Assembly (NCBI RefSeq): GCF_027595985.1 | Contig: NC_073313.1 | Location: forward strand, 112,111,552-112,175,551 | Source: Sorex araneus | Lineage: Eukaryota > Chordata > Mammalia > Eulipotyphla > Soricidae | DNA: 64,000 bases | Reading direction: 5' to 3' | Shown here: one piece after another, positions 1 to 10,740 of the stretch | Layout of the letters: every line of letters begins with the position of its first letter | How positions within the stretch are numbered: the first letter of the stretch is position 1 | Notes under the pieces: generated by a model | What the model saw: the letters and a program-made list of their open reading frames with translations, nothing else | The model's database searches: none | What the model was told of the DNA's origin: nothing | Made by a program: the position numbers and the translations under genes

Positions 1-570
1 CTCTGTTTTTTTTCCAGATTTTGGCTATTGTAAACAGTGCTGCAACAAACATAGAAATGCAGATGTCATTTCTACTATACCTTTTTGCCTACCCAGGATA
101 TATTCCCAGGAGTGGTATTTTTGAGTCAAATGGGAGCTCAATTTCTAATTTTTTGAGAATCGTTCATATTGTTTTCCAAAAGGGCTGAAGCAGTGGGCAT
201 TTCCAACAGCAATGAAGGAGAGTCCCTTTCTCCTCACATCCATGCCAACAGCCATTGCTTTTGTTCTTTTGGATGTGGGCCAGTCTCTGTGGTATGAAAT
301 GATATCTCACTGTTGTTTTAATCTGCATCTCCCTGATGATTATTGACATAGAGCATTTTCTCATGTGTCTTTTAGTCATTCAAATTTCTTCTTTGAGAAA
401 ATTTCTGTTCATTTCCATCCCCCATTTTTGATGGGGTTGGGAGTTTTCTTCTTGTAGAGTTCAACCACTGCCTTGTATATCCGTGATATCAACCCATTAT
501 CATATGTGTATTGGGTGAATATCATTTCCCATTCTGTAGACTGTCTTTGTATGTTGGTCACCGTTTCTTT

Positions 571-1267
571 TTTTAATTTCTTTTTTATTTTATTCTTTAA
601 TTAGTGAATCACCATGAAGGTACAGATACAGATTCACACATGTTAGAAATTGTTTTTCCCTCATACAATGTTCACAAACACATACCTCCACCAGTTCCCA
701 TTCTCCATCACCAATAAACCCAGTATCCCTTCCTCCATCCCATCTCCCCCCCACCCCACCCTGCCTCTGTGGCAGGGTACTCCCTTTTGATCTCTCTTTC
801 TCCAATTGGGTGTTGTGGTCTGCAATAGGGGCATTGAGTGGCCATTGTGCTCAGTCTCTAGTCTACTTTCAGCACACATCTCCCTTCCCGGGCGGGATCT
901 CCAACCACATTTTACTTGGTGTTCCCTTCTCAAACTGAGCAGCCTTTTTCCCCAGCATATGAGACCAGCTTCCAAGCCAAGGAGCCAACCTACTGGTACT
1001 TATTTCTACTATTCTTGGACATTAGTTTCCTATTCTGTTATTTTATATTCCACATATGAGTGCAATCTTTCTATGTCTGTCTCTTTCTGACTCATTTCAC
1101 TTAGCATGATACTTTCCATGTTGATCCACTTATATGCAAAGTTCATGATTTCATTTTTTCTAATGGCTGCATAGTATTCCATTGTATAGATGTACCAGAG
1201 TTTCTTTAACCAGTCATCTGTTCTCAAGCACTCTGGTTTTTTCCAGATTCTAGCAATTGTAAACAGT
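571..1267 (-). mobile_element. Younger L1 3' end nested in L1-A, with TSDs
   Basis: This is a 5'-truncated L1 inserted inside ORF2 of L1-A. Its poly(A) appears as the T-rich run at 571-600. It has a full 3'UTR (about 601-1029, with the C/T-rich CCCCCCCACCCC zone) and the ORF2 C-terminus (MEYYAAIRKNEIMNFAYKW and MSQKETD, near 1030-1230). The host sequence ggtcac[c/t]gtttcttt is duplicated at 556-570 and 1268-1282 with one mismatch, so this is a target-site duplication and the insertion post-dates L1-A. Confidence 0.92.
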
Positions 1268-1282
1268 GGTCACTGTTTCTTT

Positions 1283-4200
1283 TGAGGTGCAGAAGCTTCT
1301 TAGTTTAAAGTAGTCCCATTTGTTTATTTCTGTTTTCAGTTGCTTGGCCAGTGGTGTGTTACCTTTGAAATTACCTTTAGCATCAATGTCGAGGAGAGGA
1401 GGGTTTTGTCAACCTTGTTTTCCATGTACCTTATGGATTCTGGTCTGATGTTGAGATCTTTAATCCACTTTGACCTGACTTTTGTACATGGCGTTAAGTA
1501 GAGATCTAAGCCCATTTTGTTGCATGCTGCTGTCCAGTTTTGCCAGCACCATTTGTTGAAGAGGTTTTCCTTGTTCCAATTCACAATTTTTGCTTCCTTA
1601 TCAAAGATTAGATGATCATATATTTGAGGGTGTGTGTCAGGATATTCAACCCTGTTCCATTGTTCTGTGGCTCTATCTTTGTTCCAGTACCATGCTGTGT
1701 TAATTATTACCTCGTTGTAGTATAGATTGAAGTTGGGGAGGGTGATTCCTCCCATATTCCTTTTCCTAAGAGTTGCTTCGTGGGGGCTTATTGTTCCATA
1801 TGAATTTCAGGAATATTCGCTCCATTTCTTTGAAGAATGCCATGGGTATCCTTATAGGAATGGCATTGAATGTGTACAATGCTTTTGGGAGTATTGTCAT
1901 TTTGACAATGTTAATTCTCCAAATCCATGAGCAGGGTATATCTTTCGAATTCCTCGTGTCCTGTATTATTTCTTGAAGTAGCGTTTTGTAGTTTTCTTTG
2001 TACAAGTCTTTTACCTCCTTAGTTAAGTTGATTTCGAGGTACTTGATTTTCTGAGACATGATTATGAACGGGATTGCTTTTTTCATGTCACTTTCTTCTC
2101 TCTCGTTATTTGCATATAGGAAAGCCATGGACTTTTGAGTATTGATTTTATACCCTGAAACTTTACTATACGAGTCTATTGTTTCTAAGAGTTTCTTGGT
2201 AGAAGTTTTAGGGTTCTCTAAGTATAGTATCATATCATCTGCAAATAGTGAGATTTTGATTTCTTCTTTTCCTACTTGAATGCCTTTAATACCTTTTTTC
2301 TTACTTAACCACTATTGCAAGTAATTCCAGTACTATATTGAACAGAAGTGGAGAGAGTGGGCATCCTTGTATCATCCGTGATCTTAGAGGGAAGGCTTTT
2401 AAATTTCCCCATTGAGGATGAAGTTTGCCATAGTCTTGTGGTAGATGGCATTGACTATATTGAGGAAAGTCCCTTCTATACCCATTTTGGCTAGAGTTTT
2501 CATCATAAATGGGTGCTGGATTTTGTCAAATGCTTTCTCTGCATCTATTGATATGATCATGTGGTTTTTATCTTTTCTTTTATTGATATGATGGATTATG
2601 TTGATTGATTTCTGAATGTTAAACCATCCTTGCATCCACAGTATGAATCCCACTTAGTCGTGGTGTATGATCTTTTTGATGAGTTGTTGAATTCTGCTTG
2701 CTAATATTTTGTTGAGAATTTTTGCATCAGTGTTCGTCAGGGATATTGGCCTATAATTTTCTTTTTTGTGGTGTCTTTGTTTGCTTTTGCTATTAGGGAG
2801 ATATGAGCCTCATAGAAACTGTTTGGGAGGGTTTCTGTTTCAATTTCCTGGAAAACCTTGAGAAGAACTGGCAATAGGTCCTCTTTAAACGTTTGGAAGG
2901 AATCGCTAGTGAATCCATCTGGGCCCAGGCTTTTGTTTTTGGGAAGACTTTTGATTACCGTTTCAATTTCCTTGATATTAATAGGACTGTTCAGGTATTC
3001 CAGGTCTTCTTTATTCAGTCTTGGGAGATTATAGGAAGCCAGGAATTTATCCATTTCTTCTAGGTTCTCTTGTTTGGTAGCATACAGATTTTCAAAGTAG
3101 TCTCTGATGATCTTTTGAATTCTTTGGTTTCTGTTGTGATATCCCCCTTTTCATTTCTGATTCGGTTTATAAGGGTTCTCTCTTTCTCTTTCTTTGTGAG
3201 TTTTCTAGTGATTTATCTATCTTATTTATTTTCTCGAAGAACCAGCTCTTGGTTTCATTGACCTTTAGGATTGTCTTATGGGTTTCCATTCGTTGATTTC
3301 TGCTCTAGGTTTTATTATATCTTTCCTTCTGCCTGGTTTGGGATCCTTTATTTGGTCGTTTTATAAAATCTTAAGCTGGGGAGTCAAGTTATTTATGTGG
3401 GCCCTTTCTACCTTCCTGAGAAATGCTTGTAGAGCTATAAATTTTCCCTTTAACAGGGTTTTAGCTGTGTCCCACAGGATCTGGTAGCTCTTGTCTTCAT
3501 TCTCATTTGTTTCCAAGTACCTTTTGATTTCTTCCTTGATTTCCTTCATGACCCACTCATTGTTCAACATCGAGTTGTTTAATTTCCAGGTGTTCGGTTT
3601 GGTTTTCTGCTTCTGTACATGATTCACTTCTATCTTCAGTGTATCATGGTCTGAAAAGATAGCTGATACAGTGTCTATCTTCCTGATTTTGTTGAGGTAT
3701 GTGGTGTGGCCCAGCACATGGTCTATTCTGGAAAATGTTCCATGTACACTAGAAAAGAAAGTGTACTCTATTTTTTTTGGGGGGGGAACATAACTCCCTG
3801 TATTGATCTATTAACCTTCTCTCTTCTATTTCTTCCTTCAAAGTCTGTATTTCCTTGGTGAATTTTAATCTTCTTGATCTATCCAGAGGTGGTAGCTCTG
3901 TGTTGAAGTCTCCAAGTAGTATTGTGTTGTTCACAACGTCCTTTTTAAGGTCTGTTAGCAGTTGTTGTAGGTAGTTAGCTGGTCTCTCATTGGGTGCATA
4001 CACGTTTAGGAGTGTAATTTCTTCCTGCTGTACATATCTCTTGATTAATAAAAAATGGTCTTCACTATCCCTTCTAATCTTTTTCAGCCTGAAACCTATG
4101 TTGTCCGATACTAGTAAGGCCACCCCAGCTTTTTTGAGGGAATTGTTTGCTTGCAGGATTGTTTTCCATACTTTGACCTTGAGTCTGTGTTTGTTCTGGC

Positions 4201-4336
4201 TGTTCAGATGTGTTTCTTGCAGGCAGCCAAATGTTGGGTTCTGTCTCTGAATCCATTTTGCCACTCTGTTTCTCTTAATTGGTGAATTTAGACCATTGAC
4301 ATTGAGAGAGATTATTGTTATTGGATTTTGCGCCAT
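1283..4336 (-). pseudogene. L1 ORF2 remnant (endonuclease + reverse transcriptase)
   Basis: ORF2 nicks the target DNA and reverse-transcribes L1 RNA. It starts at 4336 with MAQNPITIISLNVNGLNSP, the APE endonuclease opening. The catalytic-type LQETHL block is near 4225 and LGDFN near 3915. After a homopolymer frameshift near 3775 the desert and thumb-side regions continue (3361-3717, 2737-3054). The RT palm motif A ([16 protein letters not shown], near 2540) and motif C FADD (2234-2245) are readable. The block at 1336-1755 holds the post-RT GGITLPNF and WIKDLNIRPESIRYMENK signatures. ORF2 resumes at 1-555 beyond the nested element. Frameshifts near 2300 and 3775 and in-frame stops make it non-functional. 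Confidence 0.92.
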
Positions 4337-4339
4337 CTT

Positions 4340-5262
4340 TCTGCAAGGGTTTGCTGTGCTTGTAGGAGTTTTTCTTGTCTTACAATGGTCCCTTTATTTC
4401 TTCTTTTAGGTTTGGTTTGGAGTCAAAGAAGTTCCTGAGCTATTGTTTATCCACAAAATAGTGTATCGTTCCTTCGAATTTGAATGAGAGCTTAGCCAGA
4501 TAAAGTGTTCTTGGTGAAGCATTCATTTCATTGAGTTTTTTCACTATATCCACCACTGCCTTCGGGCTTGGAGGGTTTCCTTTGATAGGTCTGCTGTGAA
4601 TCTAAGGGTGCTCCATTGTATGTGATTTCCTTCTTTGACCTTGCTGCTTGCAGTATTGGGTCTCTATCCATGATGTTCATCATTCTAACATTGTTATGTC
4701 TTGGAGTTTTTCTGTTAAGGTCTCTTTTAGCTGGCACCCTTTGGGCTCCTTGAATCTGGATGCCTGCATTCTTCAGCTCTGGGAATATTTCAGCAAAAAT
4801 TTCTTTGACTGTCGCTTTTTCATTGGGGTTGGTCCCTGTCCTTCTGGTACTTCAGTGATTCTAATGTTGTTCCTCTTGAGATCATCTCCTAGGACTCTGA
4901 TTTTACCTAGAGCTGTTTTGAGGTCTCTTCCCATTGTTTGTTGTTGCCTGTAGGCTGCCTGCAGCTCATCTTCAATCTCACTGATTCTGTCTTCAGCTGT
5001 AGTCATTCTATTGTTTAGGGCAACCACTGAGTTTTTTTATTTCATCTATCGAATCCTTCATTTATTTTTGTAGCTTTTTTATTTCTGCTCTCATTTCTTC
5101 CCGTATTTTCTCTGCTCTCTGTTATATTGTTTCTGTCAGGTCCTCCTTTAATTTAATGGATACCTTTTCCATCTTTACATTGAGTTCATTGAACATCAAC
5201 TCTGAATTCTTTATCAGAGAGCTCAAGTTTGTAGGAACTGCCTGTTGAGACTTCTAGACTTC
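4340..5262 (-). pseudogene. L1 ORF1 remnant (RNA-binding chaperone), N-terminus missing
   Basis: This is the remnant of the L1 nucleic-acid chaperone that coats L1 RNA as a trimer. The reverse complement shows the end of the coiled coil (DRISEIEDEL, near 4980), then the RRM-like block (KRNNIRITEVPEGQG, near 4850), then a TPRH...ILQAARSKKEITYNG block (near 4620-4710), and finally a C-terminal FKFEG...DKQ block (near 4430-4460). Stops and at least two frame changes interrupt it. The N-terminal third is absent because the element is 5'-truncated. It lies just upstream of the ORF2 start at 4336, the usual L1 order. Confidence 0.88.
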
Positions 5263-6048
5263 TTTCATCGTCCTCTCCTTGTGGACACCATCATTTCCTT
5301 AAGCAGACCTTTGTTTGTAATAATTAAAGTTCCCTTAATAATATGAACTGAGCCAAGGTTTGCAAGCATTTTCAGTATACTGACAGATTTGGGGAAATTA
5401 GAAAATGGAAATGGTTGAACCATGCATAGAAATAGTATGAACTCCACCATTGGATGCTGATTGGGTCTGGAGATCTGTCTAGTTTTCCAGTTCTGTTATT
5501 CAGAGCATATGCAACAAAGGTATCTTGGAATCCTTGCCATAAACCTAAGTCTTTACAAGAATTTTCCCAAGAAAATGGATATAAAAAGCAAACTGCACAA
5601 AAACTCTGAAGATTTCCAACTTGGTAAAGGACCCCTACAAGGCAAGATTGCTTACCTTGCAGTTTTATTAACCTTTCATTATGCTTCCTCAAATTTATTA
5701 AATTAAATTTTGTAGTGTTATTCATGTATAATTATAGTTTTAAAGTATGAAATTGCTCCCAGATCTTTTATAAGCAAACACTACCCTAACTAACAGCTTC
5801 CTCTTTAACTCTGCACTATGAGGTTCATTCCCTCAACCTACTTGCAACTAAAGAATAATAATTTTTAAAGTATGAGTCCCCTAGGGTCTTACTTGAGCAC
5901 TATGGTGATCTAGTATATCTTGATAGGAGTGTATATTGAATAAAGATAATTTTATTGGTAGGTATAATATGCAAATATGGAGTTTTCTTAAACATCACTC
6001 ATATTTTTAGTATTGATAAGTAGATATTAGAAATGAGTAATTATTCTG
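5263..6048. other. Unassigned AT-rich sequence
   Basis: No recognisable repeat, gene or RNA. Two open frames overlap on opposite strands (5372-5725 minus, 5461-5706 plus). Neither shows a familiar domain, and overlapping antisense frames of this length can occur by chance. It begins where L1-A is truncated. Confidence 0.5.
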
Positions 6049-6093
6049 ACCATCTATCCATCCATCCACCCATCCATTCATCCATCCATCCAC
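6049..6093. repeat. (CCAT)n microsatellite
   Basis: About ten imperfect CCAT/CCAC/TCAT units in tandem, interrupted by single-base changes. Confidence 0.9.
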
Positions 6094-6334
6094 AATGATC
6101 TGAGAACTATTAATTATACTCATGGAATAAGTGAAGGAAAACTGAAGTTCTACAATACATCTAAGGAGTATAACAGGGAAGAATTATTAATTACAATCTC
6201 AAGCATTCATGTGAACCAGATAGTGCAAAGGGTTAATAAGAATTTTTAAGAAACTTATTGACCCACGTCCCCCTGCAGCAACCATCTAAGATCATATACC
6301 AGCCTGTTTCAGAAACTGAAAAATCAACTGTAGC

Positions 6335-6500
6335 ACTGTAATCCCATTGTTCATCGATTTGCTCGAGTGGGCACCAGTAATGTCTCAATTGTGAGACTTG
6401 TTGTTACTATATTTGGCATATCAAATATACCACGGGTAGCTTGCCAGGCTCTGTTGTGTGGGCGAGATACTCTCAGTAGCTTATAGGGCTCTCTGAGAGG
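6335..6500 (-). mobile_element. Type B (RTE-tailed) SINE, 5'-truncated
   Basis: The reverse complement gives the type B body (gagagccc...aagctac...gccaaatatagtaacaac) and the RTE-like 3' tail ending gcccactcgagcaaatcgatgaaca. The tRNA-like head is missing. Flanks at about 6322-6334 and 6501-6514 (atcaactgtagca and atcaactagcagca) look like a decayed TSD. Confidence 0.85.
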
Positions 6501-6514
6501 ATCAACTAGCAGCA

Positions 6515-7120
6515 AAAAATTCTTGAATACACTGGTACTGGCCTGATACCTCCAACATCCTCTCAGGAGGAGGTAGGACAAGTTTCCACGCTTCCAAAGC
6601 CCCTAAAACCACACTCACACCCCAAGAGCTACCATTATGCCTCTGGTTGGATGTCACAGTCCCATAACTGAGCTCCACAAAGTTGCCAACCTGTCAAAAA
6701 TTTCAGGTCCATCAGTTTTAGAGGGCTAAAAACACAAGGTCTTTTCGGAGGCAGGGTGGGCAAATTCCCCATCCCCACCCTGTTTTTCAGGAAGGCCCGA
6801 CAGCCATAACCATGTCTTACTAACACTGTCATGTAAACTCCTTGCCAGTTAAATCTTCTGGCATTTTTATAGTGACATCGCCAATCTCTGTATCCCAGGT
6901 GGAGGACAGCAAATGGGAGGGAATATAATGTAGAAGCCAACTCAGCTTGACAAACAAAGATGTTAACACAAAAAGGCTTAACTCAACAATATCAGTTTAG
7001 AAAACTTTCAAACAAGGACTTAATCCCCAAGGTAAAATACAACAATTTTCATAAAGTTTCTTTGACTGAAGTATTTTTTGAACTTCCATTAGCTATTTAG
7101 TGGTAACAAGCAGATACAAA
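6515..7120. other. Unassigned, GC-richer than surroundings
   Basis: No identified repeat. The 6595-6950 part is notably less AT-rich and has a 101-codon minus-strand frame with no familiar domain. It could be a remnant of an L1 5'UTR or an old unique segment; I cannot decide which. Confidence 0.4.
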
Positions 7121-7124
7121 ATAA

Positions 7125-7290
7125 ATGGTTGTGGGCCTGCTCTGGGGGCACGCTTGAGGGGTGGTTGGGAAAATGGAGAAAATAGTGGGAAGGTGACATT
7201 GGTGGTGGGACTGTTGCTGGAATATTGAGTTCCTGTTAAAAAATCATGAATAACTTTGTAAATCATGGTGTTTAAATAAAGTAGGAAAAA
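7125..7290 (+). mobile_element. Old L1 3'UTR fragment
   Basis: Contains the diverged 3'-terminal signature seen in other L1 copies here: a 'ggtgg...gga.tgttggaatattg' zone, 'aatcatgaataactttgta' and 'atggtg.tt.aataaa' leading into an A-rich end. Confidence 0.7.
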
Positions 7291-7304
7291 TTGAAATTAG
7301 AATT

Positions 7305-7730
7305 GAAATTTTAAATGAATCATTGCCCTCTGTATATTTTCTTCCATCAGTATCACTAGTTTCTGTTACCCCTTACACTGACCTTCCCAGCCTGTCTCTA
7401 TGATAAACACTTTTCTCTCCTTTTTCCTTTTATTATTTTATGCACTGTAGTTTGCAATACTACTAATGAAGGTGCGTCATGCATAACACTTTACCTTATT
7501 TCAGCACTTATTTCTTGTCCAGAGTGATTATTTCTATCTATCATTGTTATAGTAGTCCCTTATCTGTCTTAATTGTGCTCCCCACCCATTGTGGCAAAAT
7601 TCCTATCTGGCCTTCTAGTGTATTTCCTTTGGGCATTACTCTAATATCATATTTTGTTTACCTCACAAATGAGTGCAATCATCCTGTGCCTGTCCCTTTC
7701 CCTCTGAGTCATTCACCAATGTGATTTTTT
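7305..7730 (-). mobile_element. Old L1 3' end
   Basis: The reverse complement matches the 3'UTR and ORF2 C-terminal layout of the 571-1267 copy, including the 'acaaatgagtgcaatcatcctgtgcctgtccct...tgagtcatt' zone at 7665-7715. It is considerably diverged and its boundaries are approximate. Confidence 0.7.
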
Positions 7731-8215
7731 TCAAGTAGTAGGCGTGAGTTTGGTTGTTGTAACTCCAGAAGCAATACCATAATATTGCACAAAGATAGTC
7801 CTTGTGCACTGTTGTCTATGGCCCAACTGCTCCACCTCACTACTAAATGGAAAAAATCCATTTAAGAATAAAATTGTAGTTAACAACAGCATTGAGACTT
7901 CAATAATAATCCAATTCTCAATTTGACTAGAACTATGAAGAACATTAACTAGAAAGAAAACTTGAGAAATAATACAACTCAATTAGACTTAACATCCATG
8001 TGACAATTACATGAGAGTATGTGGGTATATGTTTCATAAGGGTACATGGAATAGTCTCCAGAATAGGCATATTCTAAGTCATAAAACAAACCAATACTTT
8101 TAAAGAATTTAAATTAAATTAAATATATTGTATGAGTATAATGTAGTGAAATTTAAAAAAACAATGAAAAACAAAAATTCTGAAATAAATATGAAAATTA
8201 AGCAGCAAATGCTTG
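7731..8215. other. Unassigned AT-rich sequence
   Basis: No gene, RNA or recognised repeat seen. Confidence 0.4.
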
Positions 8216-8528
8216 AAAAAACAGTAGAATAGGTCCCAAGTAAACAAAGTAGATGAAGGAGAGGGCTGCTTAGTCGCCCAGCTTGACTTTGGTCCCAAAA
8301 AATCTGAGAAAGACCAGATATTTGGGGGTCTTGCATTTTACTCAGGATAACTATTTTGAGTTGCAGGTCAGGATTGTCCCACTCCCATGAAAAGCAAGGC
8401 AGATCTGCTTCACACTACTGCCACACATTTTTCACATCTCCATAACTCTCCACAAACATACAAAGAAAATTGTAGGAACCTAACCACAGGACATTGCACA
8501 AGAAACAACTCAAACTGCAAAGGTCACA

Positions 8529-10380
8529 ATGGGAAAGCAACACAGAATCCAAGCAGATTTAGTTAATGAAGATGCTAGTCGAAAGTCTTAACCAGTTATA
8601 ATGAGCTAAATAACTTCTCTGATAAGAAATGTTGAGAGGAATTGTAGAAAATGTATAAAAAACTCAAAGTAAAAATGTAACACACTGTCCAAATAAAATA
8701 CAGGTAGAAGTGAGAACTACAAACAGAAATGACAGATCTAAAAAATTTGATAGGTGAAATGAAAAACTTACTGAATGGAGTGAGCAACAAAGTAATAGCT
8801 GTTGAGGATAAAATACCTGTGTTCCAATATGGGTCCAAAAGCCCTCCAGATACCAGCAGAACATGAAAAGAAGACTCAAGAAAGGAAAATGATAAAGATC
8901 TCTGGAATTAATTTAAGAAGAACAATATAAGAATCATTGGCATCCCAGAGGGGCAGGAAGAAAACTCTGATATAGAGGCAATAGTCAAAAACATCCTTGC
9001 TGAGAAGTTCCAGGAGCTGAAGAGAGATTGCATCCAGATCCAGGAGATATAAAGGGTACCAGTTAAAAGGAATTCAAACAAAAATACTCTAAGACACATC
9101 TTAATCAGAACTAAAAAAAAACACAGATAGAGGTTAATATTGAAAGCAGAAAGATCGAAGAAGGAAATGACATACAATGGAGCATCCTCAAGATTTACAG
9201 CAGACATAACAGATGAAACCCTCCAAAGAAATTGGTGAGATTTAACCAGAGACTGGCACACATTCATAAGAACAAAAGCAATCAGTGCTGGCATGGATGT
9301 GGGGGAAAAGGGACACCTTTCACTGTTGGTGGGAATGTCGACTGGTCCAGCCTTTATGGAAAACAATATGATCAGCCCTTCAAAAACTAGAAACTGAGCT
9401 CCCATATGAGCCCGCAATACCACTTCTAGGTATATATCATAAGGATGCAAAAAAGCACAGTAGAAATGACATCTTCACCTGTATTGTCATTGCAGCACTG
9501 TTCACAATAGCCCAAATCTGGAAACAACCCAAGTGCCCTAGAACAGACGACTGGTTAAAGAAACTTTGGTACACCTACACAATAGAATACTATGCAGCTG
9601 TTAGGAATGATAAAGTCATTAAATTGCTTATAAATGGACAGACATGGAAAGTATCATACTAAGTGAAATGAGTCAGAAAGAGAGGGACAGACAAGGAAGG
9701 ACTGCACTCATTTGTGGAGTATAAAATAACATCACATGAAGCTGACACCCAAGGACAGTAAATACAAGGACCAGGAGGATTGCCCCATAACTGGAAGTCT
9801 GCTTCATGAACAGATGGGAGAAGGCAGATGGAATAGAGAAGGGATCACTAAGAAAATGATGGCTGGAAGAATCAGTCGGGATGGGATATGTGTGCCAAAA
9901 GTAGATAATGGACCAAACATGATGACCTCTCAGTATCTGTGTTGCAAGGCATAATGCCCCAAAGTAGAGAGAGTATGGGGAATATAGTCTGCCATGGAGG
10001 CAGGGAGAGGGTGTGAAAGGGGGGTATACCAGGGATATTGGTGGTGGGGAATGTGCACTGATGGAGGGAATGGGTGTTTGGTCATTGTGTGATTGTAACC
10101 CAAACATGAAAGCTTGTAACTATCTCACAGTGATTCAATACAATTTTAAAAAAAGAAATTGGTTAGATTTAGTGAAAAAACTAAATGAAATGAATGCCTA
10201 ACCATTAATTCTTTACATAGTAAAACTACTATTCAGATTTGAAGGAACAATACATTGCTTCACAGATAAACAACAACTTCACAAACTCAAAATCATTGTT
10301 ATATGCGGAACAGAATGGGCTATTTTACGTAAAACAAGATCCATAAACACATCAGACCCCTGCAAAAAGATGACACACAG
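8529..10380 (+). pseudogene. L1 ORF1 remnant, split by a nested L1
   Basis: The ORF starts MGKQHRIQADLVNEDA at 8529. Decayed coiled-coil sequence follows, then an RRM-like block (KKNNIRIIGIPEGQEENSD, near 8918-8975), then ILKAERSKKEMTYNG near 9140-9180 and DITDETLQRNW near 9205-9232. The C-terminal piece resumes after the nested L1 at 10152 (VKKLNEMN...LLFRFEGTIHCFTDKQQL, near 10170-10285). Stops are present in the N-terminal half. Compared with the truncated ORF1 at 4340-5262, this copy keeps the N-terminus. Confidence 0.85.
9245..10151 (+). mobile_element. L1 3' end nested in the L1 ORF1, with 20-bp TSD
   Basis: It carries the ORF2 C-terminus (RDRQ-like SEMSQKERD zone near 9665-9690) and a complete 3'UTR ending 'gtaactatctcacagtgattcaa' and an A-rich tail. 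Host ORF1 sequence at 9225-9244 is repeated at 10152-10171 with one mismatch in 20, a clear target-site duplication. Confidence 0.92.
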
Positions 10381-10393
10381 CTTCATAAGAGTA

Positions 10394-10517
10394 GCACTGT
10401 CATCTCATTGTTCAATGATTTGCTTGAGCGGGCCCCTGTAATATCTCCATTGTGAGACTTGTTGTTACTATTTTTTGCATATCGAATACACCACGGGTAG
10501 CTTGCCAGGCTCTGCCA
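10394..10517 (-). mobile_element. Type B (RTE-tailed) SINE, 5'-truncated
   Basis: The reverse complement gives the type B body and the RTE-like tail, without the tRNA-like head. The host L1 sequence ttcataagag occurs at both edges (10382-10391 and 10519-10528). The insertion sits at the ORF1/ORF2 boundary of the host L1. Confidence 0.85.
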
Positions 10518-10518
10518 T

Positions 10519-10740
10519 TCATAAGAGCAATCTCTCTTAATGTCAATGGGCTAAGTGCACCAGTTTAGAGAAATACAGTGATAGGATGGGTGAGAAAATC
10601 GAACACAATCTTCTGCTTCCTGCAAGAAACACATATGAACTGTCAGAGAAAACAGACTCAAAGTTGAAGGTTGGAAGACAATTCTTCAAGCAGACATCAG
10701 GGCCCAATGGTGTCTTAAATTCTGTTAGATTCTATCAGTT
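10519..10740 (+). pseudogene. L1 ORF2 start remnant (endonuclease N-terminus)
   Basis: Translation gives AISLNVNGLSAP, then LQETHMN-like residues near 10620 and a KVEDNSS-type block. This matches the ORF2 opening at 4336-4150 in L1-A. An in-frame stop follows SAPV. The similarity fades after about 10700. Confidence 0.8.

Larger units (their letters stand above)
1..5262 (-). mobile_element. L1 LINE (L1-A), 5'-truncated in ORF1, split by a nested L1
   Basis: A minus-strand LINE-1 fills this stretch. Read in reverse complement it gives the end of ORF1, a short inter-ORF gap and then ORF2. ORF2 starts with an APE-type endonuclease, followed by a reverse transcriptase with an FADD box at 2234-2245, and the C-terminal region runs off the left edge. 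It lacks the 5'UTR and the ORF1 start, so it is 5'-truncated near 5262. A younger L1 3' end occupies 571-1267. Several stops and frameshifts, one at a T8/G9 homopolymer near 3772-3787, show that it is dead. Protein-level similarity to mammalian L1 is clear; the subfamily cannot be named from sequence alone. Confidence 0.93.
8220..10740 (+). mobile_element. L1 5' half (5'UTR-ORF1-start of ORF2), carrying two nested insertions
   Basis: A plus-strand L1 runs from a 5'UTR-like zone (about 8220-8528) through ORF1 (start at 8529) to the first part of ORF2 (10519 to about 10740). The host element is interrupted by a younger L1 3' end (9245-10151) and a minus-strand type B SINE (10394-10517), each flanked by TSDs made of L1 sequence. 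When both are mentally removed, ORF1 and ORF2 sequence becomes continuous. The element ends inside the endonuclease region. The exact 5' edge is uncertain. Confidence 0.85.

Noticed and set aside
8908..9450. 180-codon minus-strand frame with hydrophobic stretches
   Set aside because: Runs antisense to L1 ORF1 and across the junction with a nested L1; hydrophobicity reflects A-rich sense sequence.
9673..10107. 144-codon minus-strand frame
   Set aside because: Antisense of an L1 3'UTR; the L1 reads in the plus direction and the frame has no domain.
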